A stretch of 7,148 bases of DNA from Chloroflexota bacterium (GTDB lineage: Bacteria > Chloroflexota > Dehalococcoidia > Lucifugimonadales > UBA1127): contig JAPPNT010000061.1 of assembly GCA_028873745.1 (NCBI GenBank), positions 1 through 7,148 on the forward strand. Direction: 5' to 3'. Made by a program: the position numbers and the translations under genes. Positions 1 to 5,874 of the stretch are shown here, one piece after another. The notes below the pieces were generated by a model that saw only the letters and a program-made list of their open reading frames with translations, searched no databases and was not told the origin of the DNA. Position 1 is the first letter of the stretch. Every line of letters starts with the position of its first letter.

Positions 1-2
1 CA

Positions 3-29
3 CCCTTCGAATTCCCTCAGGACGAACGG
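3..29. repeat. REP-like palindromic repeat, copy 1
   Basis: This 27-nt unit begins CCCTTCG and ends CGAACGG, with CCTCAGGA in the middle. It matches the unit at 51..76 apart from a 1-nt length difference and changes in the loop. The ends are near-complementary (CCCTTCG against CGAACGG, one mismatch), so it can fold on either strand. It lies downstream of the last gene of the minus-strand cluster. Similar TTCG...CTCAGG...CGAACGG palindromes are, from general knowledge, scattered through intergenic DNA of many environmental high-GC genomes; assigning this one to such a family is inference. Confidence 0.55.
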
Positions 30-50
30 GGTAGGGAGTAGGAAGCACAG

Positions 51-76
51 CCCTTCGCCAGGCTCAGGGCGAACGG
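51..76. repeat. REP-like palindromic repeat, copy 2
   Basis: This second copy folds better than the first. CCCTTCGCC (51..59) pairs with GGCGAACGG (68..76) in eight of nine positions around an 8-nt loop. It ends ten bases beyond the stop codon of the dehydrogenase at 86..1111. On the minus strand it would form a stable 3' hairpin on the transcript, but no T-run follows, so it is not a classical intrinsic terminator. It may protect the mRNA 3' end or mark a dispersed repeat element. Confidence 0.6.
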
Positions 77-85
77 AGCCGGGGG

Positions 86-1111
86 CTACTCTACGGGCGG
101 CTCGCCGGTGACGCGTGTGTGACGCTCGATGTACGCCGGCCACGCCTCCGTGTTGATGAGCCGAGGGGGGCGCTCGCCGCGGAAGATGGCCGCCCACTGC
201 AGCGCCGCCGACTCCGACATCGCAGCGTGCGCCTGCCTGGTTGGACCCGACGTGTGCTGCGTAGCGAGGACGTTGTCCATCTTGAGCAGCGGGTTGTCCG
301 GCAGCGGCGGCTCCGGGTCCCAGACGTCCAGCGCCGCCCCCGCCAGCGAGCCCTCCTGCAGCGCGATCGTCAGGGCCTGCTCGTCGATGTTAGGGCCGCG
401 CGAGGTGTTGATGAAGTAGGCGGTCGGCTTCATCAGGCCGAATTCCCGCGCGCCGATCATCCCGCGCGTCTGCTCGCTCAGCGGCACGTGCAGCGTTATG
501 TAGTCGCTTTCCTGCATCAGCTCGTCCAGCGAGCACGGTTCCCCGCCCCGCCGCGCAATCTCCTCGTCGCTGAGGAACGGGTCGTGCACCAGCACGCGCA
601 TCTGGAACCCCAGCTTGCAGATGTCCGCGACCCGCGCGCCGATGTTGCCCATGCCGATGACGCCGATGGTGCGGTACTGCACGTTGTCGCCGACGAACTG
701 TCCCGGCCGCTTCACGATGCCCTGGCGCAGCGCCCGGTCGGCCTGCGGGATCATCTTCGAGAGGCTGATCATGACGGCGATGACGTGCTCGGCCACCGGC
801 TCGTTGCCGATGCCGCCCTGGTTGACGACGAGCACCCCCGCCTCCGTGCAGGCGTCGACGTCCACGGCCTCGAAGCCCGCCACGCGCGAGCCGACGGCGA
901 GCAGGTCAGGGCACTCCGCCAGCAGCGCCGCGTCAAATTGAAGGTCCCCCATGGAGAGCAGGTGGCCGTGGGCGGTCTTCAGCGCCTCCAGCTTCTCCTC
1001 CTGCGGCGCGGTGCGTTCCAGGCACACCAGCTCCGTGTTCTCGTCCTGCGCGAGCATCTCCTCGCCCATCGGGTTCGTCCAATGGCCGAAGTACACCAGC
1101 CGCTTCTTCAT
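86..1111 (-). CDS. D-2-hydroxyacid dehydrogenase, NAD-dependent (DH1)
   Basis: This 341-residue cytosolic oxidoreductase belongs to the D-isomer-specific 2-hydroxyacid dehydrogenase family, which interconverts 2-hydroxy acids and 2-oxo acids. The nucleotide-binding motif GMGNIG is at residues 153-158. Asp177 in HDP closes the second Rossmann strand and favours NAD over NADP. The expected catalytic Arg238, Glu267 and His286 are all present. The family-typical GNEPVAEH stretch is at 102-109. There is no ACT domain, so it is not a long-form SerA. The ATG at 1111 is chosen because the homologue at 5875..6906 begins similarly (KK, then LVY); the 40 extra in-frame codons upstream start at a TTG and run through a hairpin. 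The ribosome site GGGGGTG is weak. The loops near Arg238 (RGPNIDE) and His286 (TQHTSG) depart from the usual RGG and TPHxAG, hinting at a different substrate from its paralogue. It is the last gene of the cluster, 123 bp behind AH-A. The exact substrate is unknown. Confidence 0.93.
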   Translation of the reverse strand: MKKRLVYFGHWTNPMGEEMLAQDENTELVCLERTAPQEEKLEALKTAHGHLLSMGDLQFDAALLAECPDLLAVGSRVAGFEAVDVDACTEAGVLVVNQGGIGNEPVAEHVIAVMISLSKMIPQADRALRQGIVKRPGQFVGDNVQYRTIGVIGMGNIGARVADICKLGFQMRVLVHDPFLSDEEIARRGGEPCSLDELMQESDYITLHVPLSEQTRGMIGAREFGLMKPTAYFINTSRGPNIDEQALTIALQEGSLAGAALDVWDPEPPLPDNPLLKMDNVLATQHTSGPTRQAHAAMSESAALQWAAIFRGERPPRLINTEAWPAYIERHTRVTGEPPVE

Positions 1112-1162
1112 GCAGCACCCCCGTCGGTTCCTTGCCTGTGTTTCGCCTGACTCCGAACGCGC

Positions 1163-1195
1163 CGCGAGGGCTGGAGTGTCCCCCCAACCCTCGCG
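1163..1195 (-). other. intercistronic hairpin between AH-A and DH1
   Basis: CGCGAGGG (1163..1170) and CCCTCGCG (1188..1195) are perfect 8-bp arms. After one mismatch, three more pairs (TGG with CCA) can form inside. The gap separates the AH-A stop (1235) from the DH1 start (1111). No T-run follows on either strand, so termination is unlikely. A role in mRNA processing or stability, or in tuning DH1 expression, is inference. Confidence 0.5.
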
Positions 1196-1234
1196 TTGCT
1201 TATGTCGAGTTTTCGCCCGTGCGAACGCCAATCG

Positions 1235-2455
1235 CTAGCCGGTCAGCGCCGTCGCGTACCCGGGCAGCGACGCCCGCCACGTCTTCTCCTTGTCGAAGTC
1301 GAGGTAGTTGACCTTGGCCTGCTCCGCGCCCTCCAGCTTGAAGGGCAGCTTGTACAGCTCGACCACGTTCTTGACGGTCATCTCGTACCGCTCCTCCGGC
1401 GTGCACTCGTCCAGGATCTCGCTGAGCACCTGCTGCGAGTGCGGGAAGACCGAGTCGCCGTGGGGGTAGTCGTTGCCCCACATCAACGTGCTGGTGCCGA
1501 TGAAGTCCCGCGTCCGGATGCCGAGCGGGTCGTCCTCGAAGGTGGCGTAGAAGTTGCGCAGCCAGTAGTGGCTGGGAAGCATGGGCAGGCCGGAGGTGCG
1601 CTCCCCGCCGCCGCGGATGTACGCCCAGTCCAGCCTCTTCAGCACGTGGCCGATCCAGCCGGTCTCGAACTCGGTGATCACGATCTTCAGGTTGGGGAAC
1701 CGCTCGACGACGCCGGACTGGATGATGTCCGCGATCGTGAATGCGGCGCCCGCGAAGCCCATCGGGCCGTTCGCCCTGCTGGGCGCCTGCCGGGGCGGAA
1801 GGCCGTGGTTGTCGGTCGCGCCGGTGAAGAGGTGCATATTCAGCGGCATCTCCATGTCCTGGGCGGCAGCCCAGAACTTGTCGTACCACTGGTCGACGTA
1901 CAGGTGGTCGGGCGGCGCCGTGATCGGCACGCACACGCCCACGTGGCCCAACGACTTGCACCGCTCCATCTCCTCGATCGCCTGGTCCAGGTCCCACAGC
2001 TGCACCGCGCCGAGGGCGAAGAGCCGGTCCGGCGCCGGGCTGACGTAGTCCGTGATCCAGTCGTTGTAGACGGAGAAGGTGTCCTTGACGATGTTCAGGT
2101 CTTCGACCTGGTAGACGTTGAAGAGGAGGCTGGGGTAGAGCACCTCGGCGTCGATGCCGTCCTGCTCCTGCTCCTTCAGCCGCTCCTCGATGTTGTAGCA
2201 GCCGGGCAGGGCGAGGTCGTAGCCGCGCTTCATGTCCTCACGCGCCTTGGGGCTCGTGAAATCGACGTTCTGCTGCAGGAAGCCGGCGGCGGGCAAACCG
2301 ACTTTGCCGTTGCCCAGGTGCATCTGCGGGCCCATCTCCGGGTTGGCGATGGCCATGTGCGGCGCCCGGTCCCCGTACTTCTTGATGAGCGGGTCGAAGA
2401 ACTCCGGCGGCTCGACGATGTGCGAGTCCGCTGAAATGCACAGCAGCTTGTCCAT
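1235..2455 (-). CDS. metal-dependent amidohydrolase, amidohydrolase-2 family (AH-A)
   Basis: This 406-residue protein is a probable cytosolic TIM-barrel hydrolase or decarboxylase of the amidohydrolase-2 (ACMSD-like, PF04909) group. The first-strand motif is Asp10-Ser-His12 (ADSHIVEP), where classical members have His-x-His. Further likely metal or active-site residues are His208 (NMH), Glu262 and Glu264 (TEFETGW), and Asp329 (WGNDYPH). An acidic residue in the first position is known in decarboxylase branches of the family such as gamma-resorcylate decarboxylase, but the reaction here cannot be fixed. The ATG at 2455 has a strong ribosome site (AGGAGG at 2460..2465). It follows AH-B after 59 bp with no visible promoter, so co-transcription is likely. 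The two proteins align almost without gaps at about two-thirds identity by hand count, marking a tandem duplication. The C-terminal 20 residues are the least conserved part. All key residues are kept in both, so neither copy looks degenerate. Confidence 0.9.
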   Translation of the reverse strand: MDKLLCISADSHIVEPPEFFDPLIKKYGDRAPHMAIANPEMGPQMHLGNGKVGLPAAGFLQQNVDFTSPKAREDMKRGYDLALPGCYNIEERLKEQEQDGIDAEVLYPSLLFNVYQVEDLNIVKDTFSVYNDWITDYVSPAPDRLFALGAVQLWDLDQAIEEMERCKSLGHVGVCVPITAPPDHLYVDQWYDKFWAAAQDMEMPLNMHLFTGATDNHGLPPRQAPSRANGPMGFAGAAFTIADIIQSGVVERFPNLKIVITEFETGWIGHVLKRLDWAYIRGGGERTSGLPMLPSHYWLRNFYATFEDDPLGIRTRDFIGTSTLMWGNDYPHGDSVFPHSQQVLSEILDECTPEERYEMTVKNVVELYKLPFKLEGAEQAKVNYLDFDKEKTWRASLPGYATALTG

Positions 2456-2514
2456 GTCTCCTCCTCGCGCCTATTGGCTCTCGGTTTGTGGAGTTTGGTC
2501 AGGGTAGGCCCATT

Positions 2515-3747
2515 CTAAATCATGGGTGTGGACTGCGTCACCTCGGTCAGCGGCAGCGAGTTCCGCCACGTCTTGACCTCCGGCGTCGGCACGTAGTTGA
2601 TGCGCGCCTGCTCCGGGCCCGTCAGCTCGAAGGGGAGGTTGTATAGCTCGACGACGTTCTTCACCGTCATCTTCCACTTCTCTTCCGGCGTGCACCCGTC
2701 CAGGATCTCGCTCAGCACCTGCTGCGAGTGCGGGAAGATCGAGTCGCCGTGCGGGTAGTCGCTGCCCCACAGCATCGTGTTGACGTCGATAAAGTCGCGG
2801 GTCCGAACGCCGAGCGGGTCGTCCTCGAAGGTGCAGTAGAAGTTGCTGCGCCAGTACTCGCTGGGCAGCTTGGGCAGGCCCATCGTGCGCTCGCCGCCGC
2901 CGCGGACGTAGGCCCAGTCGAGCCGCTTCAGCACGTGGCCAATCCAGCCCGTCTCGAACTCGGTCACTACGAACTTCAGGTTCGGGAACCGCTCGCACAC
3001 GCCTGACTGGATCAGGTCCGCCACCGTGAGCGCGACGCCCGCGAAGGCCATCGGCCCGTTGGCGCGGCTGCGGGGGTCGTTCCTCGGCAGGCCGTGGTCG
3101 GCGGTGGCGCCGGTGAAGATGTGCATGTTGAGCGGCATCTGCATTTCTTCGGCGGCGGCCCAGAACTTGTCGTACCACGGGTCCACATACAGCTTGTCGG
3201 GCGGCGCCGACGCGGGGATCGAGGCGCCGACGTGGCCCATCAGCTTGCTCCGCTCCATCTCCGCGATCGCCTCGTCGAGGTCGTAGAGCTGCAGGCTCGC
3301 CAGTGGGAAAAGCCGGTCGGGCGACTTGCTGCAGTAGTCGGCCACCCAGTCGTTGTAGAGCCGAAACGTGGCGTTGAGCACGTTCCGGTCCTCCACTTGG
3401 TAGACGTTGAAGATGACGCTGGGGTAGATGACCTCCGCGTCGATCCCGTCGATCTCTTGGTCGAGCAGCCGCTCCTTCACGTCGTAACAGCCGGGCCGGG
3501 CCAGCTCGTAGCCCTTTGCGAGGAGCTCCTGCGCCTCCGGCTTGGTGAAGTCAACGTTCTGCATGAAGAACCCGGTGATTCTCAGTCCCAGCCGCCCGTC
3601 GCCGAGGTTGAGCTGCGGTCCAATCTTCGGGTCCTCGATGACCACGCGGGGCGCTTTCTCGCCGAACATGTCGGCCAGCGGCTCGAAGAACTCCACGGAC
3701 TCCACCACATGCGAGTCCGCCGATATGCACAGCTTGCCGTCGTCCAT
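2515..3747 (-). CDS. metal-dependent amidohydrolase, amidohydrolase-2 family (AH-B)
   Basis: This 410-residue paralogue of AH-A has the same architecture. It has Asp11-Ser-His13 in the first strand, His209 after NM, Glu263 and Glu265 in TEFETGW, and Asp330 in WGSDYPH. The segment after TEFETGWIGH (residues 262-288, ending RGGGERT) is nearly invariant between the two copies and probably shapes the active site. The start is well supported: AAAGGAGGA lies just upstream of the ATG at 3747. The gene follows the binding-protein gene after 102 bp containing a strong hairpin and precedes AH-A by 59 bp. The C-terminus adds a few residues (ending TPMI) and differs in sequence from AH-A. Two similar full-length enzymes side by side could form a mixed oligomer or act on related substrates. 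Substrate and reaction are not recognisable from sequence. Confidence 0.9.
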   Translation of the reverse strand: MDDGKLCISADSHVVESVEFFEPLADMFGEKAPRVVIEDPKIGPQLNLGDGRLGLRITGFFMQNVDFTKPEAQELLAKGYELARPGCYDVKERLLDQEIDGIDAEVIYPSVIFNVYQVEDRNVLNATFRLYNDWVADYCSKSPDRLFPLASLQLYDLDEAIAEMERSKLMGHVGASIPASAPPDKLYVDPWYDKFWAAAEEMQMPLNMHIFTGATADHGLPRNDPRSRANGPMAFAGVALTVADLIQSGVCERFPNLKFVVTEFETGWIGHVLKRLDWAYVRGGGERTMGLPKLPSEYWRSNFYCTFEDDPLGVRTRDFIDVNTMLWGSDYPHGDSIFPHSQQVLSEILDGCTPEEKWKMTVKNVVELYNLPFELTGPEQARINYVPTPEVKTWRNSLPLTEVTQSTPMI

Positions 3748-3778
3748 GACTCCTCCTTTACGGCGTCGCTTTATGTCG

Positions 3779-3812
3779 ACGGCGGGGACAGCATCGTTGC
3801 CGTCCCCGCCGT
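3779..3812 (-). other. strong intercistronic hairpin upstream of AH-B
   Basis: ACGGCGGGGAC (3779..3789) pairs perfectly with GTCCCCGCCGT (3802..3812), an 11-bp GC-rich stem. Inside the 12-nt loop, GCA and TGC can pair around TCGT. It lies between the binding-protein stop (3850) and the AH-B ribosome site. Neither strand has a T-run after it, so a simple intrinsic terminator is unlikely. Such hairpins after a binding-protein gene are known in other transport operons to protect the upstream mRNA and give the binding protein a higher yield; applying that here is inference. Confidence 0.7.
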
Positions 3813-3849
3813 TCGGGTCAACTAACCGGGACCGCCGGACACGGGCACA

Positions 3850-5679
3850 TTACTGCTTCACCGCCACGATTTCCTCGAGGTAGGTGAAGGTCCCGTGCTC
3901 CGTGCCGTTCCAGACGTACTCATCAATGATGTTGGGGTCAACGGCTACCTGCGCGGGCAGGTACCAGAGAGGCACGTTGGCGTGCAGGTTGAAGCTGAGC
4001 TCGCCCACGGCCCGGATGTCCGCCTCGTGCTTGGACCAGTCCATTTCTCCCTGGATCCGCCCGACGATCTCGTACATCTCTGGGGTGGCGAACCCGTTGA
4101 CGCCGCCGGTGGCGTGCCACGTCTGCCGGTTGGCCAGCGCGAAGACAGGGTGCGTGCTGCTGTTGTCGACGTCCACCCAGTCGACGATGCCCTCGCCGAC
4201 GCCTGCCGTGCCCTGCCTCGTCGCGCGGCTGAGAGCGTTGCGGGAAGCGCCGTCAATGGTGATCAGCTCCACGTCCACACCCACGTCCTGCCAGTAGCCG
4301 GCGATTGCCTCAGTGACGTCCTCGCAGCCGGCCATCACCACGCAGGAGCGGATGCGGGTCTTGATCTGCAGCGGGTTGTTGGTGTCGTAGCCGGCCTCAC
4401 GCAGCAGGGAGCGCGCCGCGGCCGGGTCGTAACCGTACTCTTCGAAGAACCGGTGCTGCCACTCCGGGTTCCAGCCCGTGAACTGCGGGTGGAAGTGGTT
4501 CAGGATCATCAGCTCACCATGCGGTGCGAATGCGCCCATGACCTCCGGCCGGTTGATGGCCTTGTTCAAGGCCTTCCGAACGCGAACGTCGAGGAGCTTG
4601 GCGTCGGGGTAGAGCGGCCAGCCATCCACGCCCGTCTCCGGGTCCGGGAAGGCCGCGTAGAACTGCATCCACACACGGGTGCCGAAGTTGGAGTTGCTCT
4701 TGATCTCGAACCCCTGGGACGTGGCCTGCCCATGCAGGTCGGGCGGGATGTCGGCCATGTGGACCTCACCGGCCAGCAGGGCCGACAGCCGGGTCGAGAC
4801 CTCGGAGACCCAGCGCAGCTCGAGTTCCGGGAAGTCCGGCTCTGCGCGCCAGTGCTCGCCGGGGGCGTTCTCGAAGAGGATGAACTGGCCCTGTGTCCGG
4901 TCGACAAACTGGTAGGGGCCTGTGCCGGCCAGCGGTGTGCTTTCGGGGGTCTCCGGGGCGCCGTTGGCGTCCCAGTCAGCCTTGCTCACCACCGGCAACT
5001 GCGTCCACCGGTCTGAGAGCGCAAGGGAAAGGAAGCTGTTGGGATTCTTCATACGGAAGACGATCTCGTGGTCGTCGACCTTCTCGACCGATTCCGTGAA
5101 CGCTCGCCAGAAGATGCGGGAAAAGACGTGGGCGTCTTCAAATGTGACGAACTGGTCAAAGAAGTTGATCACGTCGTCTGCAGTGAACTCGCCGTTGCCG
5201 TTGTGGAACTCGACGCCCTCGCGAAGCTCGATACGCATGGACTGGCCGTCAGGCTCCAGGGCCCAGGAAGTGGCCAGTCCCGGCACGAACTCACCGGCCG
5301 GGTTCACGGCCAGCAGGTTCTCGTACATCGGTCTGAGCTGCAGCGCGTTGAAGCAGCAGAGCACCCGCTGGTCGCTGTGCTCGGTGCTTGGCTCCGTCGT
5401 CGCGAAGATGAGCCGGTCCACCACGGGCTTCATCATCATGGCGTCATCGGCGGGCTGCGCCATTGTGTCGCCGCTGCCCGTGGTTGACGTCGTTTCCGCG
5501 GGAGCTGCTGTCGGGGCGGCCGCGGCCCCAGACGTGGTTGTTGACGTGGTTGTGGTCGTAGTCGTGGCCGTGCTGCCGCTGTCGCCGTCGTCACCGCCGC
5601 ACGCGGCCACGACGAGCAGCAGCGCGAGGCTCATCGCCAGCAGCGCCACGATCCCGGGAAACCGTCTACACGAACTCAT
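3850..5679 (-). CDS. ABC transporter solute-binding lipoprotein, SBP family 5
   Basis: This 609-residue extracellular, membrane-tethered solute-binding protein is of the peptide/nickel/opine type (SBP_bac_5, PF00496). A basic N-terminus (CRRF), a hydrophobic segment at residues 9-26 and the lipobox VAAC with Cys27 indicate a lipoprotein. A Thr/Ser/Ala/Pro-rich flexible linker spans about residues 34-70. Family landmarks follow: YENLLAVNPAGEFVPGLATSW (about 119-139, given here as landmark only), the LREGVEFHNG strand at 152-161, FTADDV at 165-170, GTGPYQFVD at 252-260, VRVRKALNKAINR at 366-378, and DPAAARSLLREAGY at 418-431. The ATG at 5679 is chosen because GGAGGGGGAGAG lies directly upstream and the signal peptide then has normal length; a TTG 39 bases further upstream would add 13 residues without a ribosome site. 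Its own promoter lies at 5774..5802. No permease or ATPase gene is in the window, so its partners are elsewhere. The solute is unknown; the dehydrogenases and amidohydrolases suggest an organic acid or amide. Confidence 0.92.
   Translation of the reverse strand: MSSCRRFPGIVALLAMSLALLLVVAACGGDDGDSGSTATTTTTTTSTTTSGAAAAPTAAPAETTSTTGSGDTMAQPADDAMMMKPVVDRLIFATTEPSTEHSDQRVLCCFNALQLRPMYENLLAVNPAGEFVPGLATSWALEPDGQSMRIELREGVEFHNGNGEFTADDVINFFDQFVTFEDAHVFSRIFWRAFTESVEKVDDHEIVFRMKNPNSFLSLALSDRWTQLPVVSKADWDANGAPETPESTPLAGTGPYQFVDRTQGQFILFENAPGEHWRAEPDFPELELRWVSEVSTRLSALLAGEVHMADIPPDLHGQATSQGFEIKSNSNFGTRVWMQFYAAFPDPETGVDGWPLYPDAKLLDVRVRKALNKAINRPEVMGAFAPHGELMILNHFHPQFTGWNPEWQHRFFEEYGYDPAAARSLLREAGYDTNNPLQIKTRIRSCVVMAGCEDVTEAIAGYWQDVGVDVELITIDGASRNALSRATRQGTAGVGEGIVDWVDVDNSSTHPVFALANRQTWHATGGVNGFATPEMYEIVGRIQGEMDWSKHEADIRAVGELSFNLHANVPLWYLPAQVAVDPNIIDEYVWNGTEHGTFTYLEEIVAVKQ
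5530..5571 (-). repeat. Thr-rich low-complexity tract in the lipoprotein linker
   Basis: This tract encodes residues 37-50, nearly all Thr with some Ser and Ala, from mixed ACN codons. It forms the flexible tether between the lipid-anchored Cys27 and the folded domain. The repetitive ACN codons make length variation between strains plausible. Similar Thr-rich tethers are common in lipoproteins of Chloroflexota and Actinomycetota. Confidence 0.7.
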
Positions 5680-5692
5680 TCTCTCCCCCTCC
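5680..5692 (-). promoter_or_regulatory. ribosome binding site of the solute-binding protein
   Basis: The minus strand reads GGAGGGGGAGAGA immediately before the ATG at 5679. This decides the start against the upstream in-frame TTG at 5718, which has no such sequence at the right distance. Confidence 0.75.
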
Positions 5693-5710
5693 GGCGGTTG
5701 GGCGACCGCC
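5693..5710 (-). other. leader hairpin abutting the ribosome site
   Basis: GGCGGT and ACCGCC are perfect 6-bp arms around a 6-nt loop. The hairpin ends directly next to the GGAGG of the binding-protein ribosome site, so its folding could influence access to that site. This is a structural observation; a regulatory role is inference. Confidence 0.45.
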
Positions 5711-5725
5711 ACATTCAACGAGAGA

Positions 5726-5746
5726 GGGCATAGTCACACTACGCCC
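5726..5746 (-). other. leader hairpin with 3-nt loop
   Basis: On the minus strand GGGCGTAGT and ACTATGCCC form nine pairs, one of them G-U, around the loop GTG. On the plus strand the wobble becomes an A-C mismatch, so the fold suits the minus-strand RNA, i.e. the 5' leader of the binding-protein transcript. No T-run follows. Confidence 0.5.
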
Positions 5747-5773
5747 CCGCCCCACAATTGGACTCTGCCGAAA

Positions 5774-5802
5774 ATGCTAGTGATGACCTGCATATATGTC
5801 AA
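5774..5802 (-). promoter_or_regulatory. sigma70-type promoter of the solute-binding protein gene
   Basis: On the minus strand a perfect TTGACA (-35; 5797..5802) is followed by a 17-bp spacer and TAGCAT (-10; 5774..5779, four of six consensus bases). The expected start lies near 5767, giving a leader of about 88 nt that contains both hairpins. Bases 5771..5840 are only about 36% GC by hand count, in strong contrast to the GC-rich genes on both sides. Confidence 0.65.
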
Positions 5803-5820
5803 TGGGTTTTCTATCCGATG

Positions 5821-5839
5821 TGAAATAACGATTATTCCA
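5821..5839. promoter_or_regulatory. imperfect palindrome, candidate operator or activator site
   Basis: The 19-bp sequence TGAAATAACGATTATTCCA has arms of eight bases with one mismatch around a 3-bp centre. Its near edge is 18 bp upstream of the -35 box of the binding-protein promoter, a usual position for an activator site. It also lies about 35 bp downstream of the DH2 stop. No T-run follows, so it is a poor terminator. No regulator gene is present in the window. Confidence 0.4.
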
Positions 5840-5874
5840 GTTCCGTGATATTGATTGGAGTGTGGCTGGCAGAC

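Noticed and set aside
119..1150. Plus-strand open frame of 343 codons opposite DH1
   Set aside because: It is an antisense shadow of a well-supported dehydrogenase in GC-rich DNA; its product is rich in Arg, His, Val and Leu with no recognisable motif.
1112..1231. 40-codon N-terminal extension of DH1
   Set aside because: It begins at a TTG, passes through the intercistronic hairpin, and has no counterpart in DH2, whose start aligns with the ATG at 1111.
1196..2434. Plus-strand open frame of 412 codons opposite AH-A
   Set aside because: Antisense shadow with low-complexity composition (runs of Val, Leu, Arg, Asp, His). The minus-strand frame has a ribosome site and conserved family motifs.
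3793..3821. TTGACC-17-AACGAT as a promoter for AH-B
   Set aside because: The -10 matches only three of six consensus bases and lies in the loop of the strong hairpin; co-transcription with the binding protein is simpler.
3816..3850. Ten-codon leader peptide (MCPCPAVPVS) overlapping the binding-protein stop as TAATG
   Set aside because: No ribosome site, no run of one regulatory amino acid, and no T-run after the hairpin that attenuation would need.
5680..5718. 13-codon N-terminal extension of the binding protein from a TTG
   Set aside because: The ATG at 5679 has GGAGGGGGAGAG directly upstream and gives a normal lipoprotein signal peptide; the extension would run through the leader hairpin at 5693..5710.
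4922..5848. Plus-strand open frame of 308 codons opposite the lipoprotein N-terminus
   Set aside because: Its valine-rich stretch is just the complement of the Thr-rich linker codons, and it runs across the promoter region of the minus-strand gene.
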